A stretch of 64,000 nt of DNA, from assembly GCA_013213745.1 (NCBI GenBank), contig JABSQH010000011.1:62001-126000 (forward strand). The letters run 5' to 3'. This DNA is from Ilumatobacteraceae bacterium. Its GTDB lineage: Bacteria > Actinomycetota > Acidimicrobiia > Acidimicrobiales > Ilumatobacteraceae. The position numbers and the translations under genes were made by a program. Shown here piece after piece: positions 24,360 to 34,133 of the stretch. Each line of letters starts with the position of its first letter. Within the stretch, counting starts at the first letter, position 1. A model generated the notes under the pieces. That model had not been told where the DNA came from and ran no database searches. It was given only the letters and a program-made list of their open reading frames with translations.

Positions 24360-24806
24360 TCAAGCAGCCTGAGGAATCGAGCGGCGATACACCGTCGATC
24401 CGGAACGGGCAACCACTGTGCCCTCCGGCAAGCGCGCCCCGATCTCGAGCACGGTCTCGACGTGTTCGTGGACCAACGTGGCCAGACCCGATTCGACCTC
24501 TTGGTCGACGTCGATCACATCGGCCCGTTCCGCGGCCTCGCGCATGAGGTCGACCCAGCCGCCACGTTCGAGGAATCCAGTGACCGCGTCGCGAACGTCG
24601 TCGATCGTCAGCCCGGATCGCTCGACGACCATTGCCGTGGTGGTGGCGCGACTGCTGACCAGCCCGGGAAAACCCCGGTTGCAGCCACACTGCTCGTTGC
24701 TCGCGCACTCACTTGCGATGGGTGTGACCAGCTCGCCCTCGAGTGTGCAGCTGTAGTCACCCGGCGCGGTCCCTTGCATTTCAGTGGTGGCGATGAGCAC
24801 TTTCAT
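24360..24806 (-). CDS. DUF7715-like small protein with Cys-rich segment
   Basis: A 148-residue soluble protein beginning MKVLIATTEMQGTAPGDYSC. A cluster CASNEQCGCNRGFPG near residue 35 could bind a metal, and the SSRATTTAMVVERSGLTIDDV segment resembles a family of actinobacterial proteins I know only as a domain of unknown function. The ATG at 24806 is supported by a strong AAGGAGA seven bases upstream; the longer in-frame start at 24863 lacks such a site. Function unknown. Confidence 0.72.
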   Translation of the reverse strand: MKVLIATTEMQGTAPGDYSCTLEGELVTPIASECASNEQCGCNRGFPGLVSSRATTTAMVVERSGLTIDDVRDAVTGFLERGGWVDLMREAAERADVIDVDQEVESGLATLVHEHVETVLEIGARLPEGTVVARSGSTVYRRSIPQAA

Positions 24807-24899
24807 GGCACGTTCTCCTTGTCGTTGATCGATGCGCTCGATCCTGACATGGGGGTGTGACATCGCTGATCGGCTCGGCTCGGCCTGACTGCGGGCGGG

Positions 24900-26339
24900 T
24901 CAGGTGGCCGCAGCGGGGCGGGGGCAGCCGCCGGTGAGTTCGCTGATGAGCCGAGCCACCTGGAGCGGCGTGCGATCCTCGAGATGGGGGCCGACGATCT
25001 GCACGGCGATGGGGAGGCCATCGCGGCCAACACCGACCGGCACCACGGTCGCCGGGAGCAGGGCCAGGCCGGCCGGGGCGATCCACTGGAACAGGTCGGT
25101 GTAGGGCCGCTCGGAGCCACCGATGTCGACGGTGCGACCCCACTGCGGATCGCTGTGGTCGTGGGGGATCGCAGTGCGCGGCTGCGTCGGAAGCAACAGC
25201 GCGTCGTAGCGCTCGAAGAACTCGCCGAAGCGGGCGCGCATCTGCAGGCGCCGCTCGTTGAGACTCAGCCAATCGCGATGTCGGGCGGCCGTCAGACGCT
25301 TGGCGTCGCCGAGCGGGGACGGGTCAGCCTCCGCAGCCAGACGTTCGATCTTGTCCTTCGGGTGTCCCCCCGACAGCGCAGCGAAGAGCAGACCCGAAAA
25401 CACTGCCCACGCCTTGTCGAGGGTGAACGGCCGGGCGGTGTCGTCGACGGTCGCTCCCGCGCTTCTCAGCGACTCGACGATTCCGGTCAATGCCGCGCGA
25501 GTGTCGTCGTCGACGGGGCACACGTCGTCGTCGATCCAGGCACCCAGTCGGAGCTCACCGAGTGCCGCCGCCCGCGGCGGCGGCAGCTCCAGTCGCCACG
25601 CCGGAGCGTTCCACCGATCTGGTCCGGCGAGCACGTCGAGCATCACCTCCAGATCATCGACGTTACGTGCCATCGGTCCGGCCACGGCGAGATCGGCCTG
25701 GCTGAGCGTTCCGGGTGGTCCGGGGATTTGGCCGTGGGCCGGGACGATGCCGAACGTCGGCTTGTGGCCAACGACGCCGCACCAAGCCGAGGGTGTACGG
25801 ATCGAGCCGGCGATGTCGCTGCCGAGCTCGATCGGCGTGAAGCCCATCGAGAGAGCGGCGCCCGATCCGCCCGACGAGCCGCCGCAAGTGCGGGCGGTGT
25901 CGAAGGGGTTGTTGGTCGTGCCGAACACCTCGTTGAAGCTCTGGATGTCGCCGGCGAAGATCGGGAGGTTGGTCTTGGCGAAGGGGATCGCCCCGGCCTC
26001 ACGCAGCCGTGCGACAGGTGCGGCATCGACGTCGGGGACGAAGTCGGCGAGTTCCGGAGCCCCCGAGGTCGTGGTGCAACCGGCCGTCTGAAACGAGTCC
26101 TTGACCGTCATCGGCACGCCGTGCAGCGGCGGGAGATCGTCGTCGTTTGCGGCGCGCTCGTCCGCGGCGGCGGCCGCAGCGGCAGCCCGTTCGATGTCAC
26201 TCGTCACCACGGCGTTGATCGATCCGTCGAGCGCATCGATCCGTTGCACGAGATGGTCGAGCACTTCGCGGCTCGCCACGTCTCGCCTGGCGATCGCCGC
26301 CGCCAGTTCGGTTGCCGACGTCCAGTGCAGCTCGTTCAC
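24900..26339 (-). CDS. Amidase signature family enzyme
   Basis: An amidase-signature hydrolase (479 residues from the GTG at 26339; an ATG at 26357 adds six). The Ser-cisSer-Lys triad is visible: Lys in GVPMTVKDSFQT, the Gly/Ser-rich TCGGSSGGSGAALSMG, and the nucleophile region GSDIAGSIRTPSAWCGVVG. Family members hydrolyse acyl amides, nitrile-derived amides or aryl amides. The DTARTCGGSSGGSGA spacing matches generic amidases rather than GatA, and no gatB or gatC is nearby. Substrate unknown. Confidence 0.88.
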   Translation of the reverse strand: MNELHWTSATELAAAIARRDVASREVLDHLVQRIDALDGSINAVVTSDIERAAAAAAAADERAANDDDLPPLHGVPMTVKDSFQTAGCTTTSGAPELADFVPDVDAAPVARLREAGAIPFAKTNLPIFAGDIQSFNEVFGTTNNPFDTARTCGGSSGGSGAALSMGFTPIELGSDIAGSIRTPSAWCGVVGHKPTFGIVPAHGQIPGPPGTLSQADLAVAGPMARNVDDLEVMLDVLAGPDRWNAPAWRLELPPPRAAALGELRLGAWIDDDVCPVDDDTRAALTGIVESLRSAGATVDDTARPFTLDKAWAVFSGLLFAALSGGHPKDKIERLAAEADPSPLGDAKRLTAARHRDWLSLNERRLQMRARFGEFFERYDALLLPTQPRTAIPHDHSDPQWGRTVDIGGSERPYTDLFQWIAPAGLALLPATVVPVGVGRDGLPIAVQIVGPHLEDRTPLQVARLISELTGGCPRPAAAT

Positions 26340-26428
26340 GTTCCCACTCTGCCTCACACGGCCGCAGGGCGCTGCTGTCAGACGGTCGACCTGCCAGGTG
26401 GTGCCGGCGGCGGCCCGCGCCGTTGTCG

Positions 26429-27778
26429 CTACAACACGAAGCGCATGCCGTCGACGACCGCACCGGGCATCCGGGCGCTGGCCGTCGAGCGTTCGACGTA
26501 GGTCGACGGGTCGAGCAGCAGTTCGGAGGTATCGGTCAGGCCTTCGAGGCGATCTCCAAGGAGGTGGAACGCGGTGTCGTCGAAGCGCAGCACGCCGATC
26601 GGCGCAACGATGTCACCGTTGTCCATCCAGAACGTGGCGAACCGCGTCATGCCCGTGGTGCGACAGGCCATGCGGTCGGAGAAGTTCGTGTACCAGAGGT
26701 TGCCGACGTACAGGCCGGTGCCGAGTGCGTCGTCGACGCCGTCGGTCGGTACGTCGCCGGGGGCGATCGCCAGCGACTCGGGGTACTCGCCGATCGTGGC
26801 GCCGTTCGTGTCGACACCGAACTCTTGTGCTGAGCGCGGCGAGACGAGGGTGTCGGCGTAGCGGCCGGCATCGACGAGGGTCACCTGGTCGGGACGCAAG
26901 AAGCCCTCGGCCTGGAAGTTCGGGGCCACGCCGCCGGCGGTGTCCTCGAGGATCGTCACCTCGGGAGCAAAGCGTTCCTCGCCGGCGACCATCTTGAGCA
27001 GCGGCGACTGACGTGTCTCGTGAGCGCGTCGACCGAATGCCCCGTAGTACCCCCACAGCGACACCAGCTCCTCCATTGCCCGTGGCGCCAAGTACGTGCG
27101 GTAGTCGCCCGGGGCGAGCTCGATGGGGTCGCGGCGCAGCGCGTCGAGCTGGCGCGACGACCATTCGACCTTGCGAGCGAAGGCGTCGTCATCCCAGTCG
27201 AAGCCGGCGTACAAGTTTTTGGCCGCCTTGTCGGCGCGCAGATAGAAGCACCAATCGAGATTGAACGTCGACGACTGGAACCAGTTGCGTTGACCGAGGC
27301 TGTTGGCGAACCCGCTGAACGTGTCGCCGGCAGCGTAAATGCCGACGAGGTCTTTGCCCTTTCCGGCCGTGCGGAGGTCGGCGAGGGCGGCATCGGCGTC
27401 GGGCACGGTGCCGGCCTCGGTTCGTTCCGTCGAAGTGGGGTCGGTGTTGTACAGCAGGTACGGATCATCACCCACGTGCGCCCGCTGCTCCCGCAGGGTC
27501 GTCACCAACTCGTCGATGCGATGTCGGTCGGTGTCGGCAACGCCGGTGAGTTGGGTCGAGCCGGCGGCGTGGCGGCGGCCCTCGATGAGGTCTAGCGAAA
27601 GGCGCCGCTGTTCGATTGTTCCGGCCTGGCGGACGTCGGTGTTGTTGAGACGAATGAAGTCGGTGCATTCGCCCGTCAACGTGGCCAGCAGCACCTCATC
27701 GCCGACCAGATGCGCCGTGGCGTCGCTGATGAGCGCATCGAAGTACGTCTGCTCGTCGCGCTCGGCGCCGCCGCTCAT
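26429..27778 (-). CDS. TldD/PmbA family protein, TldE-type partner
   Basis: A 449-residue protein of the TldD/PmbA superfamily, lacking the HExxxH metal site of TldD, as expected of the non-catalytic TldE half of the heterodimer. In other bacteria the TldD/TldE complex degrades unfolded peptides and matures ribosomal peptides. Features: the QRRLSLDLIEGRRHAAGSTQ N-terminal domain, a LAPGDYRTYLAPRAMEELVSL helix and a C-terminal GLYVGNLWYTNFSDRMACRTTGMTR segment. The ATG overlaps the tldD stop, with GGAGGAGAG upstream. It is translationally coupled to tldD. Confidence 0.85.
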   Translation of the reverse strand: MSGGAERDEQTYFDALISDATAHLVGDEVLLATLTGECTDFIRLNNTDVRQAGTIEQRRLSLDLIEGRRHAAGSTQLTGVADTDRHRIDELVTTLREQRAHVGDDPYLLYNTDPTSTERTEAGTVPDADAALADLRTAGKGKDLVGIYAAGDTFSGFANSLGQRNWFQSSTFNLDWCFYLRADKAAKNLYAGFDWDDDAFARKVEWSSRQLDALRRDPIELAPGDYRTYLAPRAMEELVSLWGYYGAFGRRAHETRQSPLLKMVAGEERFAPEVTILEDTAGGVAPNFQAEGFLRPDQVTLVDAGRYADTLVSPRSAQEFGVDTNGATIGEYPESLAIAPGDVPTDGVDDALGTGLYVGNLWYTNFSDRMACRTTGMTRFATFWMDNGDIVAPIGVLRFDDTAFHLLGDRLEGLTDTSELLLDPSTYVERSTASARMPGAVVDGMRFVL

Positions 27779-29220
27779 TGCTCTCCTCCGAACACCTCGA
27801 CGTCGGCGAACAAGCACGCTGGTGACGCGTGGCCTGTGCCGATCATCTGATTCAATTCGCCCTTGCCGCAGTTCGGTGTCCCCATCACGGTGAAACTGTC
27901 GTTGTCGGCAACGCCGCGCAGGTTGCGCCAAAACGCGGAAGAGATACCGCGGTAGCTGGGGTTTCGGACGGCTCCCACGATGTCGCCGTTCTCGATCAGC
28001 TGCCCGTACTCGCAGCCGAACTGGAACTTGTTGCGACTGTCGTCGATCGACCAGGAATTGTTCGTGTGGAAATACACCCCACGCTCGATTGACGCGATCA
28101 ATTCGTCGACAGTCGAGTCACCCGGCTCGACGTTGAGGTTCGACATCCGGTCGATCGGCGGTCGGTTCCACCCGGCCGCACGCGAGGTGGCGACGCCGGG
28201 GAGGCCGCTGCGGGCCTGGCTGACGGCGCCGCCGAGGCCGCGTTCGAGCACGCCGTTGCGGATCAGGTATTGGCGTTCTGCGGGGGTGCCATCGTCGTCG
28301 AAACCGAAGCTCGCGAGCTGGCCTTCGACGGTGGGGTCATAGGTCACGTTCAGCAACTCGGAGCCGTACTGGAAGCTGCCGAACATGTCCGGCGTGACGA
28401 AGCTCGTGCCGGCGTAGTTGCGTTCGTCTCCGAGGATCCGGTCGAGTTCGAGGGGGTGGCCGATCGACTCGTGGATCTGCAGCACCATCTGGTCGGGCGC
28501 GAGCAATACGTCCATCGTGTCGGTCGGGCAGTTCGGCGCCGAGAGCAGCTCGACGGCCTGTTCGGCGATGCGCGTCGCGGCGTCGCCGAAGCCGTACCTG
28601 CCGAGCACCTCGGCGCCACCTTGTCCGCAGAACGCGTGCGCGCCGAACGTCCGGATCTGCGTGTTGGTGCCCTCGTTGGCCGTTGCGCTGAGACTGGGAT
28701 ACACGAAACGAAATCGCTGCTCGACGGCCCCGCCGTCTGAAGTCACCAACAGTTGGTCGACGTCTCGTCGCGTCAAACTGGCGCCCCAGTCGACGATCCG
28801 CTCGTCGATCCCGAGTCGGAACGACTGCTGTTGGAGCAAGTCGATGCGATCGTCGAGGGGCATCGAGTCCCAGCTGACCTCGACCGGCGACGCATATGTT
28901 CCGGTGGGTCGATCGGGCGCCGGGATGGTGCCGACCATGGCGTTGGCGGTGCGCCGTGCCCACTCGGTGGCCCGCCGCCCGGCCTCGGCGAGGCCGTCAT
29001 CGCTGAGATCGGCCGTTGCCGCGTAGCCCAGGCCGCCGCCGTTCCACACGGTGATCATGGCGCCGGTATCGAATTCGGTGTGGAGCGGCTCGAGCGTGTC
29101 GCGACGCACCCGCAGCTGCTCAGAGCGTTCGTCGACGAGCCGCAGCGTGGCGTAGTCGACGTCGTCGGGCAGGGCGCGGCGCAGCCGGTCGGCGAGCGTT
29201 TGCGACTCGATCAGGGTCAT
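27775..29220 (-). CDS. tldD: Metalloprotease TldD
   Basis: The catalytic subunit of the TldD/TldE protease, 481 residues. The zinc motif HESIGHPLELDR lies near residue 240, with the downstream Cys in MGTPNCGKGELNQMIGTGHASP as the probable extra ligand. The N-terminal half has the typical VRRDTLEPLHTEFDTGAMITVW strand region and the C-terminal half GWNRPPIDRMSNLNVEPGD. It is first in a two-gene unit with its TldE partner. No precursor-peptide gene is recognisable next to it, so a housekeeping proteolytic role is as likely as peptide maturation. Confidence 0.92.
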   Translation of the reverse strand: MTLIESQTLADRLRRALPDDVDYATLRLVDERSEQLRVRRDTLEPLHTEFDTGAMITVWNGGGLGYAATADLSDDGLAEAGRRATEWARRTANAMVGTIPAPDRPTGTYASPVEVSWDSMPLDDRIDLLQQQSFRLGIDERIVDWGASLTRRDVDQLLVTSDGGAVEQRFRFVYPSLSATANEGTNTQIRTFGAHAFCGQGGAEVLGRYGFGDAATRIAEQAVELLSAPNCPTDTMDVLLAPDQMVLQIHESIGHPLELDRILGDERNYAGTSFVTPDMFGSFQYGSELLNVTYDPTVEGQLASFGFDDDGTPAERQYLIRNGVLERGLGGAVSQARSGLPGVATSRAAGWNRPPIDRMSNLNVEPGDSTVDELIASIERGVYFHTNNSWSIDDSRNKFQFGCEYGQLIENGDIVGAVRNPSYRGISSAFWRNLRGVADNDSFTVMGTPNCGKGELNQMIGTGHASPACLFADVEVFGGEQ

Positions 29221-29276
29221 GTGTAGAGACTACGCACCAGGCTTGCCTGATGGGCCGGCGGCTGCCGGTGCTGCGT

Positions 29277-29927
29277 TTACGAGCGGGTGCGGTGGCGGAT
29301 GAGGGTGATGCCGTCACCGACGGTGAGGACCACCGCGTCGAGCTCGTCGTGGTCGGCGACGTGACGGTTGAACGCGCGCAGCGCCTCGGTGTCGTTGGTC
29401 GAGTCGTTGGCGTCGATGACCGCGCCGCTCCACAACACGTTGTCCACAGCGATCGTGCCGTGCGTTGCCAGACGGGGGAGCAGCAGGTCGAGATACGAGC
29501 GGTAGCCGCCCTTGTCGGCGTCGATGAACGCGAGGTCGACGTGCGGGTCTTCGGGCAGCGCCGCCAAACCGTCGGCGGCGGGGCCGATCCGCACTTCGAT
29601 GCGGTCGTCGACGCCGGCGGCCTGCCACGCCGTGCGTGCGGTGTCGAGGTAGGTGTCGACCAGCTCGAAGCAGATCAGCTTGCCGCCCGGCGGCAGCCCG
29701 CGAGCGAGCCACAACGCCGACATCCCGGTGAAGGTCCCGACCTCGACCACGGTCGATGCGCCACTGATCTCGACGAGCATCTGCAAGAAGCGACCCTGGT
29801 CTTCGGCGATGTTCATCGCCGCACGTCCGCCGAACCGTTCAGCGGTGACTGCGGCGAGTTCGGCGGCGACAGGGTCGGCGGTCGGATTGGCATGATCGAT
29901 CGCGTAGCGGAGCAGTTCGTCGTTCAT
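29277..29927 (-). CDS. SAM-dependent O-methyltransferase (caffeoyl-CoA/catechol type)
   Basis: A 216-residue class I methyltransferase of the small-molecule O-methyltransferase group. It shows the SAM motif VVEVGTFTGMSALWLARGLP (near residue 50), acidic ribose contact FELVDTYL, the metal and active-site signature LAFIDADKGGYRSYLDLLLPRL, and VDNVLWSGAV. These enzymes are Mg2+-dependent and methylate catechol-like hydroxyls; the natural acceptor is unknown. Starts at 29927 (used) and 29942 are both possible; neither has a clear ribosome site. Confidence 0.9.
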   Translation of the reverse strand: MNDELLRYAIDHANPTADPVAAELAAVTAERFGGRAAMNIAEDQGRFLQMLVEISGASTVVEVGTFTGMSALWLARGLPPGGKLICFELVDTYLDTARTAWQAAGVDDRIEVRIGPAADGLAALPEDPHVDLAFIDADKGGYRSYLDLLLPRLATHGTIAVDNVLWSGAVIDANDSTNDTEALRAFNRHVADHDELDAVVLTVGDGITLIRHRTRS

Positions 29928-30014
29928 CGGCAGGGCGCGCATATCGCGAGGTTGGCACACGTCGCTTGTGGCGTGGCTGCCGTGAACGTCGCTCCGACCC
30001 TCTATCGTGTCAGC

Positions 30015-31811
30015 GTGCTGAAGTCGCTGGGCGCAACGCTTGCCCAGGTCAGCCAACGCATCGGCGGTACTCCCGACTCGATGCTGGCCGACGACGAGCG
30101 GACGCGTCAGGTGGCACGTCGTGCTGAGCGGCGCCGCCAACTCAAGACCATCGTCGTGTTGCTGGTTGCGTTCGTCGTGATGGTCGCCGTCTTCAGCACG
30201 GTCTTCCACGAGCTGATGGACCGCGAGGACCGATCGTTCTCGTGGCCGACCAGCGTCTATTGGACATTGACCACGATGACCACGCTCGGGTTCGGCGACA
30301 TCACGTTCGAATCCGATGCCGGGCGGGTGTTCTCGGTGATCGTGCTGCTGTCGGGGTCGGCGTTCCTGCTCGTGATGCTGCCGTTCGTGTTCATCCAATT
30401 CGTGTTCATCCCGTGGATGAACGACCGCGAGGCCCGGCGGGCGCCTCGCCGCGTCTCGGAGGCGACAGCGGGTCATCTGATCCTCACCGCGCTCGGGCCG
30501 GTGGAGGAAGACGTGATCGAACACGCCACACGAGCCGAGGTGCCGTACGTCGTGATCGTCGACGACGTCGAGGCAGCAGGCCGCCTGCACGATGCAGGGC
30601 GGCGGGTCATGGTCGGGCCGCTCGATGACCCGACGACGTATCGACACGCACGCGTCGAGTCGGCGGCGCTCGTGGTCGCCACCCAGAACGACCAGACGAA
30701 CACGAACATCGCCTTCACCGTGCGCGAGATCGCACCCGACGTGGGCATCGTCGCCAGCGCCAACGCTCCCGCCGCAGTCGACATCTTGGAGATCGCCGGA
30801 GTCGATCGCGTGGTGCAGCTCGGCGAGGTCCTCGGGGAGGCGATGGCCAAACGGGCGCTGGGGTTGGCTGGCACCACACACGTCATCGGCACGTTTGGCG
30901 GACTGTGCATCGCCGAGGCCGGTGTCGTCGGCACCGAGCTGGTGGGGCAGACGCTCGGCGAGATGCGACTGCGCGAACGGATGAACGTCGGGATCATCGG
31001 CGTCTGGGAGCGTGGCGAGTTCACCGTGGCGGCCGCCGACACCGAGCTACGCAGCACGTCGCTACTGATTCTCGCTGGGAACCCAGACGAGTTGGCCGCC
31101 TTCGACGATGCCTACGGTCTCGATACCCCGGCCGCGCCGAGCGCGTTGATCATCGGCGGTGGACGGGTGGGTCGAGCCGTGGCGGCGACCCTCAGCGCCG
31201 AAGGTGTCGCCTCGACGATCGTCGAGCAACTTCCGGAGCGGCGACGCGAGGGGATGCGTTACGTGATCGGCGATGCCGCCGACCGGGCGGTCCTGGAGGA
31301 GGCGGGGATCACCGATGCGGGCTCGATCCTGATCACCACCCATGACGACAACGTGAACGTGTACCTGACTCGCTACTGCCGCGGGCTTCGGCCCGACGCA
31401 CGCGTCGTCAGCCGCTCTCGGCTCGACCGCAACGTCTCCACGCTGTATCGAGCCGGCGCCGATGCTGTGCTGTCGTATGCGGCCACGGGGTCGGCGGCGA
31501 TCTGGAACCACTTCCGCGGTGACGAGACGCTCCTCGTTGCCCACGGACTCAACGTGTTCCGCTCGCCGATGCCGGCGGAGCTGGCCGGACGGACACTCGC
31601 GGAGTCGCATTTGCACCGGCGTACCGGGTGCAACGTGGTTGCCGTCGACCGTGGTGACGATGTTCGCGCCAACCCCGACCCGTACGCCCCGTTGCCAGCG
31701 GACGCCGAGTTGTTGCTCGTGGCCACCGACGCTGGCGAATCGTCGTTCTCGAACGTGTACCCGCACGCTCGTCGACGGGTCACGGTCGGACTCCGACGCC
31801 AGCGTCCGTAG
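30015..31811 (+). CDS. Potassium channel with two RCK/TrkA modules
   Basis: A 598-residue two-helix K+ channel subunit. TM1 spans about 44-63, the pore helix and filter TTMTTLGFGD lie at 86-95 and TM2 at about 105-130. They are followed by two cytosolic TrkA-N/TrkA-C (RCK) units, the second opening with PSALIIGGGRVGRAVAATL, a Rossmann GxGxxG loop. Having two RCK units in one chain recalls eukaryotic BK-type gating rings and a subset of prokaryotic channels. The first module lacks a clean GxGxxG (LILTALGPVEEDVIE), so nucleotide binding there may be lost. TATCGT at 30003-30008 is six bases before the GTG. Confidence 0.9.
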   Translation: MLKSLGATLAQVSQRIGGTPDSMLADDERTRQVARRAERRRQLKTIVVLLVAFVVMVAVFSTVFHELMDREDRSFSWPTSVYWTLTTMTTLGFGDITFESDAGRVFSVIVLLSGSAFLLVMLPFVFIQFVFIPWMNDREARRAPRRVSEATAGHLILTALGPVEEDVIEHATRAEVPYVVIVDDVEAAGRLHDAGRRVMVGPLDDPTTYRHARVESAALVVATQNDQTNTNIAFTVREIAPDVGIVASANAPAAVDILEIAGVDRVVQLGEVLGEAMAKRALGLAGTTHVIGTFGGLCIAEAGVVGTELVGQTLGEMRLRERMNVGIIGVWERGEFTVAAADTELRSTSLLILAGNPDELAAFDDAYGLDTPAAPSALIIGGGRVGRAVAATLSAEGVASTIVEQLPERRREGMRYVIGDAADRAVLEEAGITDAGSILITTHDDNVNVYLTRYCRGLRPDARVVSRSRLDRNVSTLYRAGADAVLSYAATGSAAIWNHFRGDETLLVAHGLNVFRSPMPAELAGRTLAESHLHRRTGCNVVAVDRGDDVRANPDPYAPLPADAELLLVATDAGESSFSNVYPHARRRVTVGLRRQRP

Positions 31812-31848
31812 CGCGCCTGCGCGCACCGACCTCGGCGTAGATGGTCGC

Positions 31849-32274
31849 CTACCAGTAGGCGTTGACGATGATGGGGTCCTCGCCCGCCAGCGTGCCGAGC
31901 TCGACCATGGCGTCGTCGAGCGCGTCGAGCTCGAACTCGATCATTCGCAGCAGCAGGCCATCTGTCGTCCAGGCGGTCACCGCAAGCAGCTCGACCACAC
32001 CCTGACGGTGTTCGTAGCGGCGTTGGGTCAGGAGGTGGTACGCACCTGCGACCGCCACGTCGATGCCGCCGACGTGCAGTCCCATCTGCCGCATCGTGTC
32101 GACCGAACCCAGGGCTTGTTCACGATTGAACGTGAAAGGTGCCGACCGACGCGATTCCTGAACGAAGTCGGCGTGCAACAGTCGTGCGTAATTGTCGGGG
32201 GACAACGCGTTCACATGGAGTCGCGCCTCGTCCGCCCAGCGCCGGGCTGCCGTGGGCAGATCGGGTGTACTCAC
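31849..32274 (-). CDS. NTF2-like (SnoaL-type) small protein
   Basis: A 141-residue protein with an alpha+beta cone-like pattern: helical N-terminus TAARRWADEARLHVNAL, YARLLHADFVQESRRS, and C-terminal antiparallel strands (GVVELLAVTAWTTDGLLLRMIEFELD). This suggests the NTF2-like fold, from pattern only. Function unknown. The GTG start overlaps the sugar-porter stop (GTGA), so it is coupled to that gene. Confidence 0.6.
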   Translation of the reverse strand: MSTPDLPTAARRWADEARLHVNALSPDNYARLLHADFVQESRRSAPFTFNREQALGSVDTMRQMGLHVGGIDVAVAGAYHLLTQRRYEHRQGVVELLAVTAWTTDGLLLRMIEFELDALDDAMVELGTLAGEDPIIVNAYW

Positions 32275-33710
32275 GACTCGCCGGCGCTCGAGCGCGCCTC
32301 GAGGTCGTCGCGTTCGAACATCTGAGCGATTTCTTCGAGCGACTTGCCCTTGGTTTCGGGCACATTGAGCCACGTCCAGCCCATCGCGATCACGGTGAAT
32401 ACCGCCAAGATGGCGAACGTTGCGGAGTTCCCGATCCAGTCGATCAGGTTGGGGAACAGCAGGGTCAACACGAACGCGGCGCCCCAGTTGACGGCGGTTG
32501 CCAGGGACATCCCCTTGGCGCGGATGTGGTTGGGAAACACCTCGGAGATGATCGTCCACACCACCGGGCCGAGGGAGAAGGCGAACGAAGCGACATACAC
32601 GACCATCCAGATCACCGAGAGCGACCCGACGATCGTGTTGATGTTGTCGGGTTGGGCTTCGAAGAGGAAGGTGATGCTCATGCCAACCAATCCGAGGAGC
32701 ATGCCGGCCATGCCGGCAATCAGGAGCGGTCGGCGCCCGAGTCGATCGACAAACGCAAGCGCGATGAACGTCGCCGCCACGTTGACGCACCCCACCGCGA
32801 CCAGCGAAGCACCGGCCTGTGACGACGCATCGTTGAAGCCGGCGTCCGCGAGGATCTCGTTGGAGTAGTAAATGATCGCGTTGATCCCGGTGATCTGCTG
32901 GAACAACGCCAGGCCGACGGCGATGACCAGCGCACGGCGTGCCCCGCCGACCAACAGATCACCCCAGTTCGAGTCGGGTTCGTCCGCCAGGTTCTCCTCG
33001 ATCTCGGCGATTTGCGCGTCGGCATCGACCTTTGGGCCGCGATACTTCGACAGTGCGTCTCGGGCATCGTCGAGCCGACCGACCGAGACCAGCCAACGGG
33101 GGCTGTGCCGCGCCGGGGTCATCACGATCAGCAACAACAGGCCGGGAATGGCGGCGAGGCCGACCATGAGGCGCCACGTGCCCGATTCGCTGAGCAGGTA
33201 GTCGGCGAACTGGGCGGCGAGGATGCCGATGGTGATCGCCAGCTGAAATCCCGACACCAGGCGGCCGCGAATGTCCGGAGCGGCCGACTCGGCGACGAAC
33301 ATCGGTGCGGCGACAGAGGCGACGCCGACGCCGAACCCGATCACGAACCGCCCGACGATCAAGATCAGCACCGTCGGGGCGACCGCCTGCACGATCGCTC
33401 CGATTATGAACAGATAGGCGGCCAGGATCAGGGCCCGTTTGCGGCTGAACCGATCGGCGAGAGCACCGCCTGCCAGGGCTCCGAACAGGGCCCCCACGGT
33501 GACCCAGCTCGTGATCAGGCCCTCGACGAAGCTCCCGAAGCCGAACTCGTCCTGCATGAAGGTGAGCGCGCCACCGATGACCCCTTGGTCGTAGCCGAAC
33601 GCGAGGCCGGCCGTGATGCTGACGGCGCCGACCAGTGCTGGCCAGAACGCCCATCGTCTGAAGATGTACGGTCCGTCGTCCTGTTCGGTCGCCTCGACGA
33701 TGTCGGTCAT
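32271..33710 (-). CDS. MFS sugar porter
   Basis: A 479-residue major facilitator of the sugar-porter family, with 12 helices. Family marks: GYDQGVIGGAL in TM1, GALAGGALADRFSRKRA in loop 2-3, the central QQITGINAIIYYSNEI of TM7, FVDRLGRRPLL in loop 8-9 and the closing VPETKGKSLEEI. This set is typical of proton-coupled monosaccharide uptake; the sugar cannot be assigned. The ATG at 33710 follows a GGGGGG run; an upstream in-frame start at 33749 lacks support. No kinase or catabolic genes adjoin it. Confidence 0.92.
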   Translation of the reverse strand: MTDIVEATEQDDGPYIFRRWAFWPALVGAVSITAGLAFGYDQGVIGGALTFMQDEFGFGSFVEGLITSWVTVGALFGALAGGALADRFSRKRALILAAYLFIIGAIVQAVAPTVLILIVGRFVIGFGVGVASVAAPMFVAESAAPDIRGRLVSGFQLAITIGILAAQFADYLLSESGTWRLMVGLAAIPGLLLLIVMTPARHSPRWLVSVGRLDDARDALSKYRGPKVDADAQIAEIEENLADEPDSNWGDLLVGGARRALVIAVGLALFQQITGINAIIYYSNEILADAGFNDASSQAGASLVAVGCVNVAATFIALAFVDRLGRRPLLIAGMAGMLLGLVGMSITFLFEAQPDNINTIVGSLSVIWMVVYVASFAFSLGPVVWTIISEVFPNHIRAKGMSLATAVNWGAAFVLTLLFPNLIDWIGNSATFAILAVFTVIAMGWTWLNVPETKGKSLEEIAQMFERDDLEARSSAGES

Positions 33711-33806
33711 GTATCCCCCCGTGACGTGAACGTCTGGCGATGCGCACACTACCCAGCGCGGGCCTCGCGCGCATCAATCCGTTCCGGCGAGGTACCGTTC
33801 GACGCA

Positions 33807-34112
33807 ATGGAGACGACGTCGGGAACCGATGACGGCGACGCCGGAACGCAGGCGTGGACCGACTCGGAGTTGACGGAACTGGCCCTTGCGACGTCCACCG
33901 ACGAGGAACTCGCCGACGACGCTGAGCCGTGGCACCTCGACGGTGCGCCAGCCGGTGACGCGCTGCTGCCTGAGTGGTACATGCCGGTACCGCAGGCCGG
34001 TGGACGCACGCCGGGGCGGGTGTTTGCCGTCGGGATGATCATCGCCGCACTGCTCATCGTGAACGGTGCCGGGTTGTGCGTCACGTACGGCTTGCCGGAG
34101 ATCGCCTGGTAA
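33807..34112 (+). CDS. Single-helix acidic membrane protein
   Basis: A 101-residue protein: a long acidic N-terminal region (TSGTDDGDAGTQAWTDSEL onward), a Pro-rich linker WYMPVPQAGGRTPGR, one membrane helix (about 73-95) and a short C-terminus. It would be anchored with the acidic part in the cytoplasm. Function unknown. TACCGT (33793-33798) lies eight bases before the ATG. It diverges from the sugar porter. Confidence 0.65.
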   Translation: METTSGTDDGDAGTQAWTDSELTELALATSTDEELADDAEPWHLDGAPAGDALLPEWYMPVPQAGGRTPGRVFAVGMIIAALLIVNGAGLCVTYGLPEIAW

Positions 34113-34133
34113 CGAGCACGCACTGGCTCGGCG

